Below, one piece after another: positions 1-6,559 of a stretch of DNA of 7,046 bases. Below the pieces are notes generated by a model. That model was not told where the DNA came from. It saw only the letters and a list, made by a program, of their open reading frames with translations, and ran no database searches. Origin of the DNA: CAZMVU01 sp964569295 (GTDB taxonomy: Bacteria; Hydrogenedentota; Hydrogenedentia; Hydrogenedentales; JAGMZX01); NCBI GenBank assembly GCA_964569295.1, contig CAZMVU010000236.1:1-7046 (forward strand), written 5' to 3'. Numbering within the stretch: position 1 is the first letter of the stretch; every line of letters begins with the position of its first letter. The position numbers were made by a program, and so were the translations under genes.

Positions 1-37
1 GGACAGTCCCTGCTCGCGGACTCGCGAGGACAGTCCC
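1..37. repeat. GGACAGTCCC direct repeats around a hairpin (edge of a dispersed palindromic element)
   Basis: The decamer GGACAGTCCC occurs at 1-10 and again at 28-37. Each copy is itself a palindrome (GGAC-A-GTCC). Between them lies CTCGCG-GACT-CGCGAG (13-28), a perfect 6-bp stem with a 4-nt loop. The second copy runs into CCCTTTTT. Similar GGGGACAGTCCCC-type motifs are common as multi-copy intergenic elements in bacterial genomes, often near REP-associated (Y1) transposases. That link is from memory and no transposase is in this window. The element begins at the window edge, so its full extent is unknown. Confidence 0.5.
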
Positions 38-43
38 CTTTTT

Positions 44-65
44 GCTTCACTTTTTATTATGAAGC
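44..65 (-). terminator. Weak stem-loop downstream of the glycosyltransferase gene
   Basis: GCTTCA (44-49) pairs with TGAAGC (60-65) across a 10-nt AT-rich loop, 26 nt after the stop codon of the glycosyltransferase. Read on the minus strand, the stem is followed by a run of A, not T, so it does not fit a classical intrinsic terminator for that gene. It may simply be part of the neighbouring repeat. It is recorded because it is the only stem close to the 3' end of the gene pair. Confidence 0.2.
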
Positions 66-91
66 GGTAGTAGAAGAACGGCACCCTTCTT

Positions 92-1225
92 TTATAGCGT
101 ATCAATCGCATCGAGCAGCTTCTTCTCATCGTGGGCCCAGTGGTATTTCGTCTCGACGATGCGGCGGCCGTTCTTGCCGAGGCGCTCCGCTTCGTCCGGG
201 TTCTGCAAGAGGCTGAGCACCGCCGCGGCGATAGCCTCCGGGCGCGTGACGTCGACGAGAATCCCGGCGTCCGCCTCGGTAAGGATACGCCGCACCTCGA
301 GGGCGAAGTCCGGCGCGACGACCGGCTTGCCTTCGCGCATATAGTCGAAAAGCTTGTGGGGCATGGCGAGCGTGTGGTTCACGAGCCCCGGCTGAAACAG
401 AATTAACCCGGCGCGCGCCACGGCGATGTAGGCCGGCACTTCCTCGTAGGGCACGACGCCGGGCATGTCGATGTGTTCCTCGAGGCCGGCCTCGCGAATG
501 GCACGGCGGTAGTCGGCCTCGTCGCCGTAGACATAGGCGCCGAGGACGACGCAGCGGATGTCCGGGACCTGCTCGGCGAGCAGCTTCATGGCATCGAGGA
601 GTTGCCACGAGCCGCGCACATCCCCGAAAACGCCCTGGTGGATGATCGTGGGGCGGCCGGCATAGCGCGCGCGGAGTGCCTCGGGAATCTCGGCGCATGG
701 CGGCTGGAGGTGGTTCGTGTTGATGACCGTCGTGCGCGGCACGGCGAGCCCTTCCCACTCGCGCTCGAAGCTGTCGCGCGTGAGGATGACGTGGTCCGTG
801 TGGCGCGCGAAGAGGCGCATAAACCGCACCGTGAGCCACACGATGAACCCGCGCAAGAAGCCGGGGAAAAACTTGGCGAACTCGGTGGGCACGTGTTCGT
901 GCATGTCGAACACGACCTTGCAGCGCTGCCCGCGCTTGATCCACAGCGCCGCCACCCACGACTCCGGTTCGACCGCGAAGTAGACGCCGGCCTGCTCCTT
1001 TTTGCCGAGGTCGCGCAGCCGCTTCACGGAGACGAGCCGCCGCTTCTTCGACGGTGCATGAGGGATGCACACAAAGCGCACGCCGTCGCGCTCTTCGGGG
1101 ATCGGCTCGCCGGCGGGAGCGATGTAAACGACCTCGTGCCCGGCATTGACCAGGCTGCGCGCGATCTTCTGGAAAACACGCTTGTCGTAGGGCTCATGGA
1201 GCACGCTGAGGATGCAGATTTTCAC
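92..1225 (-). CDS. Glycosyltransferase, GT4-like (GT-B fold)
   Basis: A 377-residue protein that probably transfers a sugar from a nucleotide-sugar donor onto a growing surface glycan at the cytoplasmic face of the membrane. The N-terminal half shows the Rossmann start MKICILSV, then EPYDKRVFQKIARSLVNAGH (residues 11-30), typical of GT4 enzymes of the 'D-x-RVF' type, and a DMHEH motif at 107-111. The hydrophobic stretch around 122-140 (FLRGFIVWLTVRF) may contact the membrane. The C-terminal half carries IIHQGVF (194-200), where the donor domain begins, and PHKLFDYMREGKPVVAPDF (289-307), the GT4 donor-binding signature, followed by E310. Length is normal. The start is GTG and overlaps the stop of the upstream oxidoreductase as GTGA, with only a weak GGGGGCG upstream, so translational coupling is likely. 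Donor and acceptor cannot be told. An actinobacterial-type GT4 mannosyltransferase or capsule transferase are alternatives. Confidence 0.9.
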   Translation of the reverse strand: MKICILSVLHEPYDKRVFQKIARSLVNAGHEVVYIAPAGEPIPEERDGVRFVCIPHAPSKKRRLVSVKRLRDLGKKEQAGVYFAVEPESWVAALWIKRGQRCKVVFDMHEHVPTEFAKFFPGFLRGFIVWLTVRFMRLFARHTDHVILTRDSFEREWEGLAVPRTTVINTNHLQPPCAEIPEALRARYAGRPTIIHQGVFGDVRGSWQLLDAMKLLAEQVPDIRCVVLGAYVYGDEADYRRAIREAGLEEHIDMPGVVPYEEVPAYIAVARAGLILFQPGLVNHTLAMPHKLFDYMREGKPVVAPDFALEVRRILTEADAGILVDVTRPEAIAAAVLSLLQNPDEAERLGKNGRRIVETKYHWAHDEKKLLDAIDTL

Positions 1226-3354
1226 GCCGCGCCCCCGCGTGCACGGGCGAGCGCCTCGACCGCGATGCGCGTGGCGCGCAGGCCATCGGTCACCGGCACC
1301 GGCACCACCCCATCACCACGTACCGCCCCAATGAACCCCGCCAGCAGGCCGCCCATGCCTTTGTCCACGCTGCCGCGCCGGTCCCTGGCCGGGATGCCAT
1401 GAAACCGCACGGCCTGAAAATCGTCGAGCACGGCCGCGCCGCCACCGCCAATCACCTCGACGTATTCTTTGGGCAGATCGCCGCCGCCGCGGCTCGCATA
1501 CACGATGGTCGCGGCCGATCCGTCGGGGAATTGCAGCAACACGGAGAGGTCGTCGTAGCCGTGGGCGTCTTCCTCCGCCGTACCGATGGGCACGGCGCGC
1601 ACGGCCACCGGGTCCGCCCCAACAAGCCAGCACGCGAAGTCGAAGAAGTGCACCGCCTCGCCCAAAATGCGCCCGCCGCCGACCTCCGGGTCGAGCGCCC
1701 AGTGGTTCGGCGCGAGCGCGCCCGCGTTGCAACGGTAGAGCACGTGCTTCGGGCCAGGCATGCTGTCGCGCACGGCGTTGTGCAGCGCTTCGGCATAGGG
1801 CGAACACCGCCGGTTGAACCCGACCGCACCCACCACGCCCGCCTGCTCGATGGTGCGGCACACGGCCTCGGCATCGGCAATGGTCAGGGCGAGCGGCTTC
1901 TCCACAAAAACGTGTTTACCCGCTTCCGCCGCGGCGATGGCGATTTCGGCGTGGGTGTCGTGGCGCGTGGCGATGAGCACCGCATGGACGCGGTCATCCG
2001 TCAACGCCTCGTGGTAGTCCGTCGCGCACAGAGCCGCGCCGCAGCGTTCCGCGGCCTGCTTCGCCACCGGCCCCTGCTGGTCCACCACGGCGGCGACATG
2101 GCAGCCGGGCGTGCGCTGGAGGTTCGGCAAGTGAAACGCCTTGGCGATGTACCCCGCGCCGATGACCGCTACGCCGATGCTGCCCGCCGGTGCGGCCTTC
2201 GCCTTTAACGCGAGGCGCGACGGCGCGGGTTCCGGTTCGGCGGGCAGCGCGTAGTCGATGAGCGCGGCGATGGTGTTCTTCGAGGTATCGAGCACGGCGC
2301 CGTAGGCTTCGGCCGCCTGGTCCACGGGCTGCACGATGCTCACCAGCGGGGCCACGCGCACCTTGCCCTCGGCGAGCATGCGCAGGAACTCCGTCATGTT
2401 CCGGCCTTCGGTCCAGCGCACTTGGCCGATGGGGTAGTCGTAACCCTTTTCTTCGTAAGCCGGGTTGTAGCGGCCGGGGCCGTAGGAACAGGAGAGGCGG
2501 AAGTCCACCTCTTTGGTGTAGAGACCCGGGCGCGCGAGGTTCATGCCCACATCGCCCACGACCACCACGCGCCCGCGCGGACGGCAGATGCTTACCGCGG
2601 TGTTCGCGATGCCGCTTTCCTTCGACGCCGCACACACGAGCACGCCATCCACCCCATAACCCGCGGTTTCCGCTTCACCCAACGCGGCGAGGTCGTCGGG
2701 TGCGCAGGCGTGCTCCGCGCCGAGGTCCAGCGCCAGGGCGCGCTTCTCCGGCACGGGGTCGCTCGCGAGCACACGGCAACCGGCGGCGCGGAGAATCTGC
2801 GCGGCCATCTGCCCGACGAGCCCGAGGCCCATGACGGCGAAGGTCTCGCCAAACTGCGGCTCGGCACGGCGAACCCCCTGCATGGCGATGGCGCCCAGTG
2901 CGACGAAGGCCGCGTCCTGGAAATCGACGCCTTCGGGGATGGGTGTCAGCAGGTTCTGCGGCACGGCGCCGTACTCGGCATGGGGCGCGCAGGCCAGGCC
3001 CGCACAGGCCACGCGGTCGCCCGGCTGGTAGCCGTAGAGCCCGTCGCCCGTCTCGACGATAACGCCGGCGGCGCTGTAGCCCGGCGCGGTGTATTCGGAG
3101 AGTTTCTCGCGGACGGTGTCGATGACGCCGCGAATGCCGACGGTGGCGAGCTTGCGCTTCACCTTCTCGATGTTGCCGGGATCGCGCGCCTTCTTCATGA
3201 CGTACGACGAGGTGTCCGCCGTAACGAAGGTGCTCTCCGTGCCGCCGCTGATGAGCGAGTGGCTCATGCGCACGAGGGCCGCCCCCGGACGCACCACGGG
3301 CCGGGGCACTTCCTCGACGCGGACCTTGCCGCCTTGCACAAGCACCTGTTTCAT
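1222..3354 (-). CDS. Two-domain oxidoreductase: medium-chain dehydrogenase fused to Gfo/Idh/MocA dehydrogenase
   Basis: About 710 residues in two fused NAD(P)-dependent modules. Residues 1-370 form a medium-chain (zinc alcohol dehydrogenase-like) reductase: SLISGGTE at 33-40, GDRVACAG at 112-119, and the cofactor loop GLGLVGQ at 176-182. The usual catalytic-zinc cysteine is absent near SLISGGTE, so this half may be zinc-free. A Pro/Ala-rich linker (370-391) leads to a Gfo/Idh/MocA domain: GAGYIAKAFH at 399-408, EKPLA at 485-489 with the expected catalytic lysine K486, and GRILGEAVHFFDF at 561-573 with H569. This architecture is a recognised family ('bi-domain-containing oxidoreductase'), usually found in exopolysaccharide or LPS loci; its substrate, probably a sugar or nucleotide sugar, is not established. 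The start at 3354 is chosen because MKQVLVQGGKVRVEEVP matches the usual family N-terminus. In-frame upstream starts exist at 3363 (ATG), 3375 (ATG) and 3390 (TTG); none has a convincing Shine-Dalgarno site. The stop overlaps the glycosyltransferase start by 4 nt. Confidence 0.9.
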   Translation of the reverse strand: MKQVLVQGGKVRVEEVPRPVVRPGAALVRMSHSLISGGTESTFVTADTSSYVMKKARDPGNIEKVKRKLATVGIRGVIDTVREKLSEYTAPGYSAAGVIVETGDGLYGYQPGDRVACAGLACAPHAEYGAVPQNLLTPIPEGVDFQDAAFVALGAIAMQGVRRAEPQFGETFAVMGLGLVGQMAAQILRAAGCRVLASDPVPEKRALALDLGAEHACAPDDLAALGEAETAGYGVDGVLVCAASKESGIANTAVSICRPRGRVVVVGDVGMNLARPGLYTKEVDFRLSCSYGPGRYNPAYEEKGYDYPIGQVRWTEGRNMTEFLRMLAEGKVRVAPLVSIVQPVDQAAEAYGAVLDTSKNTIAALIDYALPAEPEPAPSRLALKAKAAPAGSIGVAVIGAGYIAKAFHLPNLQRTPGCHVAAVVDQQGPVAKQAAERCGAALCATDYHEALTDDRVHAVLIATRHDTHAEIAIAAAEAGKHVFVEKPLALTIADAEAVCRTIEQAGVVGAVGFNRRCSPYAEALHNAVRDSMPGPKHVLYRCNAGALAPNHWALDPEVGGGRILGEAVHFFDFACWLVGADPVAVRAVPIGTAEEDAHGYDDLSVLLQFPDGSAATIVYASRGGGDLPKEYVEVIGGGGAAVLDDFQAVRFHGIPARDRRGSVDKGMGGLLAGFIGAVRGDGVVPVPVTDGLRATRIAVEALARARGGAA

Positions 3355-3439
3355 AGCGCGCATGATACCCGGCATCCGCCTGGCGCGCAATCTGACCGGG
3401 CGGGCGGCCCAGAAGAAGAATCGGGGTCTGGCCAGCCTG

Positions 3440-5758
3440 CTAGAACGAAAGCGTGGTTCCTACGACAAACTCGTCGGTCTTTAGCGGCTCTCGGTTGAAA
3501 TCGGGGGTATTCGGCTTCATGATCATGTGCGCGGGACGCGGGTCATACGCCAGATCCTCCGGCAGGCCGTAGGTGTGGGAGACCACACGAAATACGGCCG
3601 GGCCATCGGCGGCGAGTTCCAGGGTGAGGTCAAAGCCTTCGGGTGCGCACATGCCATTGCTCAAGTACCAGTTATCCGTTGTCGGCAGGAGCGGTATGCC
3701 GTTGATTGATCCGCCGAGCACCTGGGTGCCCTCCAGCGCGAACAGCTTGAGCACGGGGGCCTCCCGCGGCGAGGACACGTGAAAATGCAACACGCGGCGG
3801 CTGTCTACCGTTTCTTCTTGCTGCAGCTCCATACGCGGCGCCTCCACGGAGAGGGCCGGGGCATCATCCTGCAGGTAGTCGCCGGTGCCGTTGGGATAGA
3901 AGTCCGGCAGGGGCCCACGCCGCGCGGCGCCGGTGAAGAACTGGGCCTGCCATTCGTCGGGCTGCTCATCCGTGCTCACCCAGCGCGCCGCGCCCGTGTC
4001 GGCGTCCAGGACATAGGTGACGCAGTTGAGCTTTGGTTGCTCGGGACTGAAGCCGGGCCAGCGCAAGCCCACGATAAGGCACAACACCGCGCCCACGGCC
4101 AGCGCGGCAGGCAGGATGCGCCGCAACCGGTACGTCGCCAAGGTAAGAGGCGCGGCCACCACGCCGCCCAGCAGAACCAGCCCGGCCACCGTGAGGGCGC
4201 TGAAGATGACCATGAGGGTCGCATGAATACCCAACAGGGTATACGGCAGCAGCAGCATGCCGGGCGCCGCGCCCAGGGCGAGCACGGCCGCTGCACCCCA
4301 ACCGGGGCGGGTCAGCGGATTCCCGGCCCGCGCCAGAATGAGCAGCGATGCCGCGGCAAAGAGCAGGGGCCAGGTGAACAGGTAGGCCGCGCCGGGGATA
4401 ACCGCCGCCGAGACCAGGGCGGCCACGCTCCAAACGGCCAGCGGGCCCAATGCGGCGGCATAGACCCCGTGACGCCGCGTGACGGTGTAGAGTGTTGCCA
4501 GCAGCCCGGCGGCGCCCGCCAGCAGGACGGCCAGGGTGAACGCGTCGCTGCTGTAAAGGATGTACACCCCTCGCGCCTGATAGCCCAGCACCGCAGCCAA
4601 GCCGCCCAAGCCCGCCGCCACCGCGAGTACCGCCACAAAAAGCCCCGCGCCCACGCCAAGGCCGGGCCACGTCAGCAGGCCGCGCCTGCGCGCCACCCAC
4701 ACCGCGAACAGCCAGAGCGCCGCAGCTAGCACGGCAAACGCGAGCGACCAGGCTTCGGGATAATGCACCAGCCAGGGGCCAGCGATATTGAAGTAGACCC
4801 GGTTCGGCGCGGCCACCGTGTCGAGGGGGCCGTTCCCCATGTGGCGCGTAAGACCGAGGGCATAGCGCCCGTGGTGCTCGAGGCTGGCCAGGCTCAGGTT
4901 TTCCGGCGTGTCCCGTTCGGTGTGGTATACCGGGAAGCCGTCCACGGCCGCAAAGTTGAGTCCCGCCTTCTCCGCCGCCAGCCAGGGCGTCAGGTCGCTG
5001 TTGACGGGCATGCTGCGGTACAACGCGTACATGAGCGAACTCGCGAGAGGCGCGCAATCGGCGGCGGCCACCTGCCGCGCGATCCAGCCGTTTTCCGGCG
5101 ACGTCTCGTACATGTAGGTAGGGCCTGCGTTGCCCCGGAAGTCAAAGTTGAGCATCACCCGGACGGTCTCGGCCAGGGGGTGCTTGCTCACGAACGCCCG
5201 CGCACCCCGCCTGCCCGCACTGCCCTGGAGGCGCGCTTCCTCACCATCGGTGAACAAGAAGACCACGTCATGTTCCGGCGCGGGCCCTGCCTTGATCGCG
5301 CGCATCGTTTCCAGCAATGTGGCAACACCCCCCGTGTTGTCCGCCGCACCCGGCCCGGACGCCACACTGTCGTAGTGGGCCATGAGCCCGACGGCCTGCC
5401 CGGAATTCTCCGTGCCCGCCACGCGTACGACGATGTTCTCGACCGTGGCCGCACGGTCCGCGCACCAGTGAATGAACGCACGCTGCAACTCGGGTGACTC
5501 GCCACAGGCGCGCACCTGCGCCATAATGTAGTCCCGCACACGCCGGTTCGCTTCCGTGCCCGCGGGGTGCGGCTCCTGCGCGATGGCCTCGACGTGCACA
5601 AAGGCGCGCTCTGCAGAAAAATCGCGCTCGGGTGCATCGGCGGAAACCGGGGCGGGCGGCTGGTTCGTGTACCAGGAAACCGCCGCGAAGGCCAGCAGAA
5701 CCAGCAGCAAAATCAGGGCAACACCGCCCGGGGCACGGCAGGGAAGAAACGAAGGCAT
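3440..5758 (-). CDS. Membrane-bound M28 family zinc aminopeptidase with multi-pass C-terminal region
   Basis: A 772-residue protein. One N-terminal membrane segment (about 11-28) is followed by an M28 peptidase domain (about 45-310). All expected di-zinc ligands are visible: H128 (AHYDS), D140 (AADNTGG), catalytic E173 and ligand E174 (TDGEEARLQG), D206 (NFDFRGNAGP) and H279 (PVYHTERDTPENL). HPAGTEANRRVRDYI at 64-78 is a typical M28 entry motif. After it come about eight hydrophobic segments (roughly 336-356, 364-392, 403-425, 433-455, 457-476, 485-506, 510-540, 548-566) and a soluble C-terminal domain of about 200 residues. The layout resembles the ERMP1/Pff1 membrane M28 branch. The N-terminal signal anchor suggests that the catalytic domain faces the periplasm and trims peptides there; the substrate is unknown. 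The start at 5758 is fixed by GAGGAG six nt upstream; an in-frame start at 5800 would put that site inside the coding region. The gene lies 85 nt upstream of the oxidoreductase and could be co-transcribed, though no shared function is evident. Confidence 0.92.
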   Translation of the reverse strand: MPSFLPCRAPGGVALILLLVLLAFAAVSWYTNQPPAPVSADAPERDFSAERAFVHVEAIAQEPHPAGTEANRRVRDYIMAQVRACGESPELQRAFIHWCADRAATVENIVVRVAGTENSGQAVGLMAHYDSVASGPGAADNTGGVATLLETMRAIKAGPAPEHDVVFLFTDGEEARLQGSAGRRGARAFVSKHPLAETVRVMLNFDFRGNAGPTYMYETSPENGWIARQVAAADCAPLASSLMYALYRSMPVNSDLTPWLAAEKAGLNFAAVDGFPVYHTERDTPENLSLASLEHHGRYALGLTRHMGNGPLDTVAAPNRVYFNIAGPWLVHYPEAWSLAFAVLAAALWLFAVWVARRRGLLTWPGLGVGAGLFVAVLAVAAGLGGLAAVLGYQARGVYILYSSDAFTLAVLLAGAAGLLATLYTVTRRHGVYAAALGPLAVWSVAALVSAAVIPGAAYLFTWPLLFAAASLLILARAGNPLTRPGWGAAAVLALGAAPGMLLLPYTLLGIHATLMVIFSALTVAGLVLLGGVVAAPLTLATYRLRRILPAALAVGAVLCLIVGLRWPGFSPEQPKLNCVTYVLDADTGAARWVSTDEQPDEWQAQFFTGAARRGPLPDFYPNGTGDYLQDDAPALSVEAPRMELQQEETVDSRRVLHFHVSSPREAPVLKLFALEGTQVLGGSINGIPLLPTTDNWYLSNGMCAPEGFDLTLELAADGPAVFRVVSHTYGLPEDLAYDPRPAHMIMKPNTPDFNREPLKTDEFVVGTTLSF

Positions 5759-5764
5759 GGCGTA

Positions 5765-5770
5765 CTCCTC
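5765..5770 (-). promoter_or_regulatory. Shine-Dalgarno site of the M28 peptidase
   Basis: GAGGAG on the minus strand lies 6 nt before the ATG at 5758. This selects that ATG over the longer in-frame start at 5800. Confidence 0.8.
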
Positions 5771-5780
5771 ATCTGGCGGC

Positions 5781-5797
5781 CGCTGGGGGGGGCAGCG
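5781..5797 (-). other. Leader hairpin with G-tract or C-tract loop
   Basis: CGCTG (5781-5785) and CAGCG (5793-5797) form a perfect 5-bp stem around seven G on the plus strand, which is seven C in the peptidase mRNA. It sits in the predicted leader, 10 nt upstream of the Shine-Dalgarno site, close enough to affect ribosome access. Function is inferred only from position. Confidence 0.35.
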
Positions 5798-5803
5798 CAT
5801 GTG

Positions 5804-5819
5804 TCAATCAAACGATTGA
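5804..5819 (-). promoter_or_regulatory. Inverted repeat at the predicted transcription start (possible operator)
   Basis: TCAATC-AAAC-GATTGA is a perfect 6-bp inverted repeat with a 4-nt spacer. It begins 3 nt downstream of the predicted -10 box, so it covers the expected start site near 5816. That is a classical place for a repressor operator. It could instead form a 5'-end hairpin in the transcript. No regulator gene is nearby. Confidence 0.4.
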
Positions 5820-5822
5820 TAC

Positions 5823-5851
5823 AGCCTAGCAAGGAAGGGACGCCATGTCAA
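5823..5851 (-). promoter_or_regulatory. Predicted promoter of the M28 peptidase (TTGACA-N17-TAGGCT)
   Basis: On the minus strand, TTGACA (5851-5846) is followed after exactly 17 nt by TAGGCT (5828-5823). The -35 box is perfect; the -10 matches E. coli TATAAT at only three positions. The predicted leader is about 58 nt. Confidence is raised because the identical -35/-10 pair with identical spacing precedes the cold-shock gene. Confidence 0.6.
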
Positions 5852-5945
5852 ACGCGCGGCGCCAGCCGCACAGGAGAGCAAACCGCAGCCGGCATCGGCA
5901 CTATGAGCGGTTTTGGCCACCTGTTATCGCTTTGAGTGCAGTGGT

Positions 5946-5998
5946 ATGGGCCTCTTCGCGGGGGAGGGGCTTGCTCCCGCTTTTCCTGCGAAGCCCAT
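5946..5998. repeat. REP-like long imperfect palindrome
   Basis: Outer arms ATGGG plus CTTCGC (5946-5950 and 5954-5959) pair with GCGAAG plus CCCAT (5988-5998), leaving a 3-nt bulge. An inner stem GGGAG (5962-5966) pairs with CTCCC (5974-5978). The GGGGCTTGCTCCC core with flanking TTCGC resembles intergenic REP elements of other bacteria. Only one copy is in the window, so repetition in the genome is assumed, not seen. Confidence 0.45.
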
Positions 5999-6107
5999 GG
6001 GGGGTTCGGCACGCCGGAACCGCGCCTTCATGACACAATACTCCCCCCCACTTGTCACGGCCCAAGCGCCTGACTGTCTCTCTTGCCGCTTGGAACACCC
6101 GCCAGCC

Positions 6108-6121
6108 CCACGCGCCTTGCA
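6108..6121 (-). repeat. 14-nt direct repeat, copy downstream of the cold-shock gene
   Basis: The plus-strand string CCACGCGCCTTGCA is repeated exactly at 6469-6482 in the leader of the same gene. Similarity extends imperfectly to about 32 nt, with TGGAACACCCGCC here against TGGGAACCCGC there. Order and orientation are the same. Confidence 0.5.
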
Positions 6122-6141
6122 CGCGCAGTCCCGGCGGGACG

Positions 6142-6172
6142 GCCGCCCCGGCTCTCTGCGAACCGGGGCGGC
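6142..6172 (-). terminator. Strong GC stem-loop after the cold-shock gene (possible terminator)
   Basis: GCCGCCCCGG (6142-6151) and CCGGGGCGGC (6163-6172) form a perfect 10-bp stem with an 11-nt loop, 32 nt beyond the cold-shock stop codon. No T-run follows on either strand. It could be a U-less terminator, a 3'-end stabilising hairpin, or another intergenic palindrome. Confidence 0.45.
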
Positions 6173-6204
6173 GGCATAAACCAGCCGATGCAAATGCGAA
6201 TTGG

Positions 6205-6429
6205 TTACAACTGGTGCGGTGTCACGTTTTGCGCTTGAGGGCCTTTGTCGGTTTCATGCAACTCGTAGGTCACGAAATCACCTTGGCGCAGGGTCCGAAA
6301 CCCGTCCATCTTGATCGCCGTGTGGTGGACGAAAACGTCACTGCTGTCATCCCGGACGATGAACCCGTACCCCTTCTTGTTGTTGAACCACTTGACGGTG
6401 CCCTCGAGGAGTTGTTCTACCGTAGCCAC
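6205..6429 (-). CDS. Cold-shock domain protein (CspA family)
   Basis: A 74-residue single cold-shock domain, an OB-fold that binds single-stranded RNA or DNA and melts mRNA structure in the cytoplasm. Both nucleic-acid motifs are intact: RNP1 as KGYGFIV (residues 19-25) and RNP2 as VFVHH (32-36). The domain opens with EGTVKWFNNKKG, as in CspA-type proteins. Length is slightly above the usual 66-70 because of an N-terminal MATVEQLL extension. The start is GTG, supported by GGGAGG 9 nt upstream. An ATG 7 nt before the GTG is out of frame. The gene stands alone with its own promoter, a long leader and a following stem-loop. Whether it is cold-induced, growth-phase controlled or constitutive cannot be told from the protein, but the leader suggests post-transcriptional control. 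The family call is secure; the specific paralogue name is not. Confidence 0.97.
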   Translation of the reverse strand: MATVEQLLEGTVKWFNNKKGYGFIVRDDSSDVFVHHTAIKMDGFRTLRQGDFVTYELHETDKGPQAQNVTPHQL

Positions 6430-6438
6430 TGGTCATTG

Positions 6439-6444
6439 CCTCCC
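6439..6444 (-). promoter_or_regulatory. Shine-Dalgarno site of the cold-shock gene
   Basis: GGGAGG on the minus strand, 9 nt before the GTG start at 6429. It supports the GTG start in the frame of the cold-shock domain. Confidence 0.75.
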
Positions 6445-6468
6445 TTCGTTGGGAACCCGCAAGACCCA

Positions 6469-6482
6469 CCACGCGCCTTGCA
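6469..6482 (-). repeat. 14-nt direct repeat, copy in the cold-shock leader
   Basis: Exact second copy of the string at 6108-6121. It lies 24 nt upstream of the Shine-Dalgarno site, so the two copies bracket the cold-shock coding region. Confidence 0.5.
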
Positions 6483-6559
6483 AGTCGCATCTTACTTCAC
6501 CTGTACGCCGTTGACATCCCCCAGACTGACAACAAGCCTTGTCAACTTTCGCATATTAT

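Larger units (their letters stand above)
5852..6204. other. Non-coding stretch with several inverted repeats
   Basis: No believable gene was seen on either strand here. The open frames that cross it are arginine- and proline-rich, run through the palindromes and lack ribosome binding sites. It contains the REP-like palindrome at 5946-5998. It also holds a second inverted repeat at 6003-6021 (GGTTCGGC / GCCGGAACC, one-base bulge), a small stem at 6128-6140 (GTCCC-GGC-GGGAC) and the strong stem-loop at 6142-6172. Confidence 0.6.
6430..6553 (-). promoter_or_regulatory. Long structured leader of the cold-shock gene with cold-box-like element
   Basis: The distance from the predicted start site (about 6553) to the GTG is about 124 nt, similar in kind to the long leaders of E. 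coli cspA-type mRNAs. On the minus strand, 6510-6500 reads CGGCGTACAGG, matching 8 of 11 positions of the E. coli cold box TGACGTACAGA. Nearer the 5' end, TGACAA and TTGTCA (6527-6544) form a perfect 6-bp inverted repeat with a 6-nt loop. The leader also contains one copy of the 14-nt repeat (6469-6482). Cold-responsive folding is an inference. Confidence 0.45.

Noticed and set aside
473..1402. 309-codon plus-strand frame
   Set aside because: It lies antisense to the glycosyltransferase and the oxidoreductase end, both with clear family motifs. Long antisense frames are expected in GC-rich DNA.
3355..3439. Possible promoter or terminator between the peptidase and the oxidoreductase
   Set aside because: No TTGACA/TAGGCT pair and no strong stem with a T-run was found. 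The short gap is compatible with co-transcription, but neither reading is supported.
2422..3498. 358-codon plus-strand frame
   Set aside because: It is antisense to the oxidoreductase, His/Arg/Ala-rich and without recognisable domains.
3966..5057. 363-codon minus-strand frame inside the peptidase gene
   Set aside because: It is an out-of-frame shadow of the peptidase, Arg/Gly-rich, with no motifs.
5901..6193. Two overlapping minus-strand small frames (73 and 89 codons) between the cold-shock and peptidase genes
   Set aside because: They read through the REP-like palindrome and the GC stem-loop, give Arg/Pro/Ser-rich peptides and have no Shine-Dalgarno site. One ATG at 6031 follows a G-run, but the peptide resembles translated repeat.
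6511..6539. Plus-strand TTGACA-N17-AAGCCT as a promoter reading rightward
   Set aside because: The -10 is poor and there is no gene downstream on the plus strand; it overlaps the csp leader inverted repeat.
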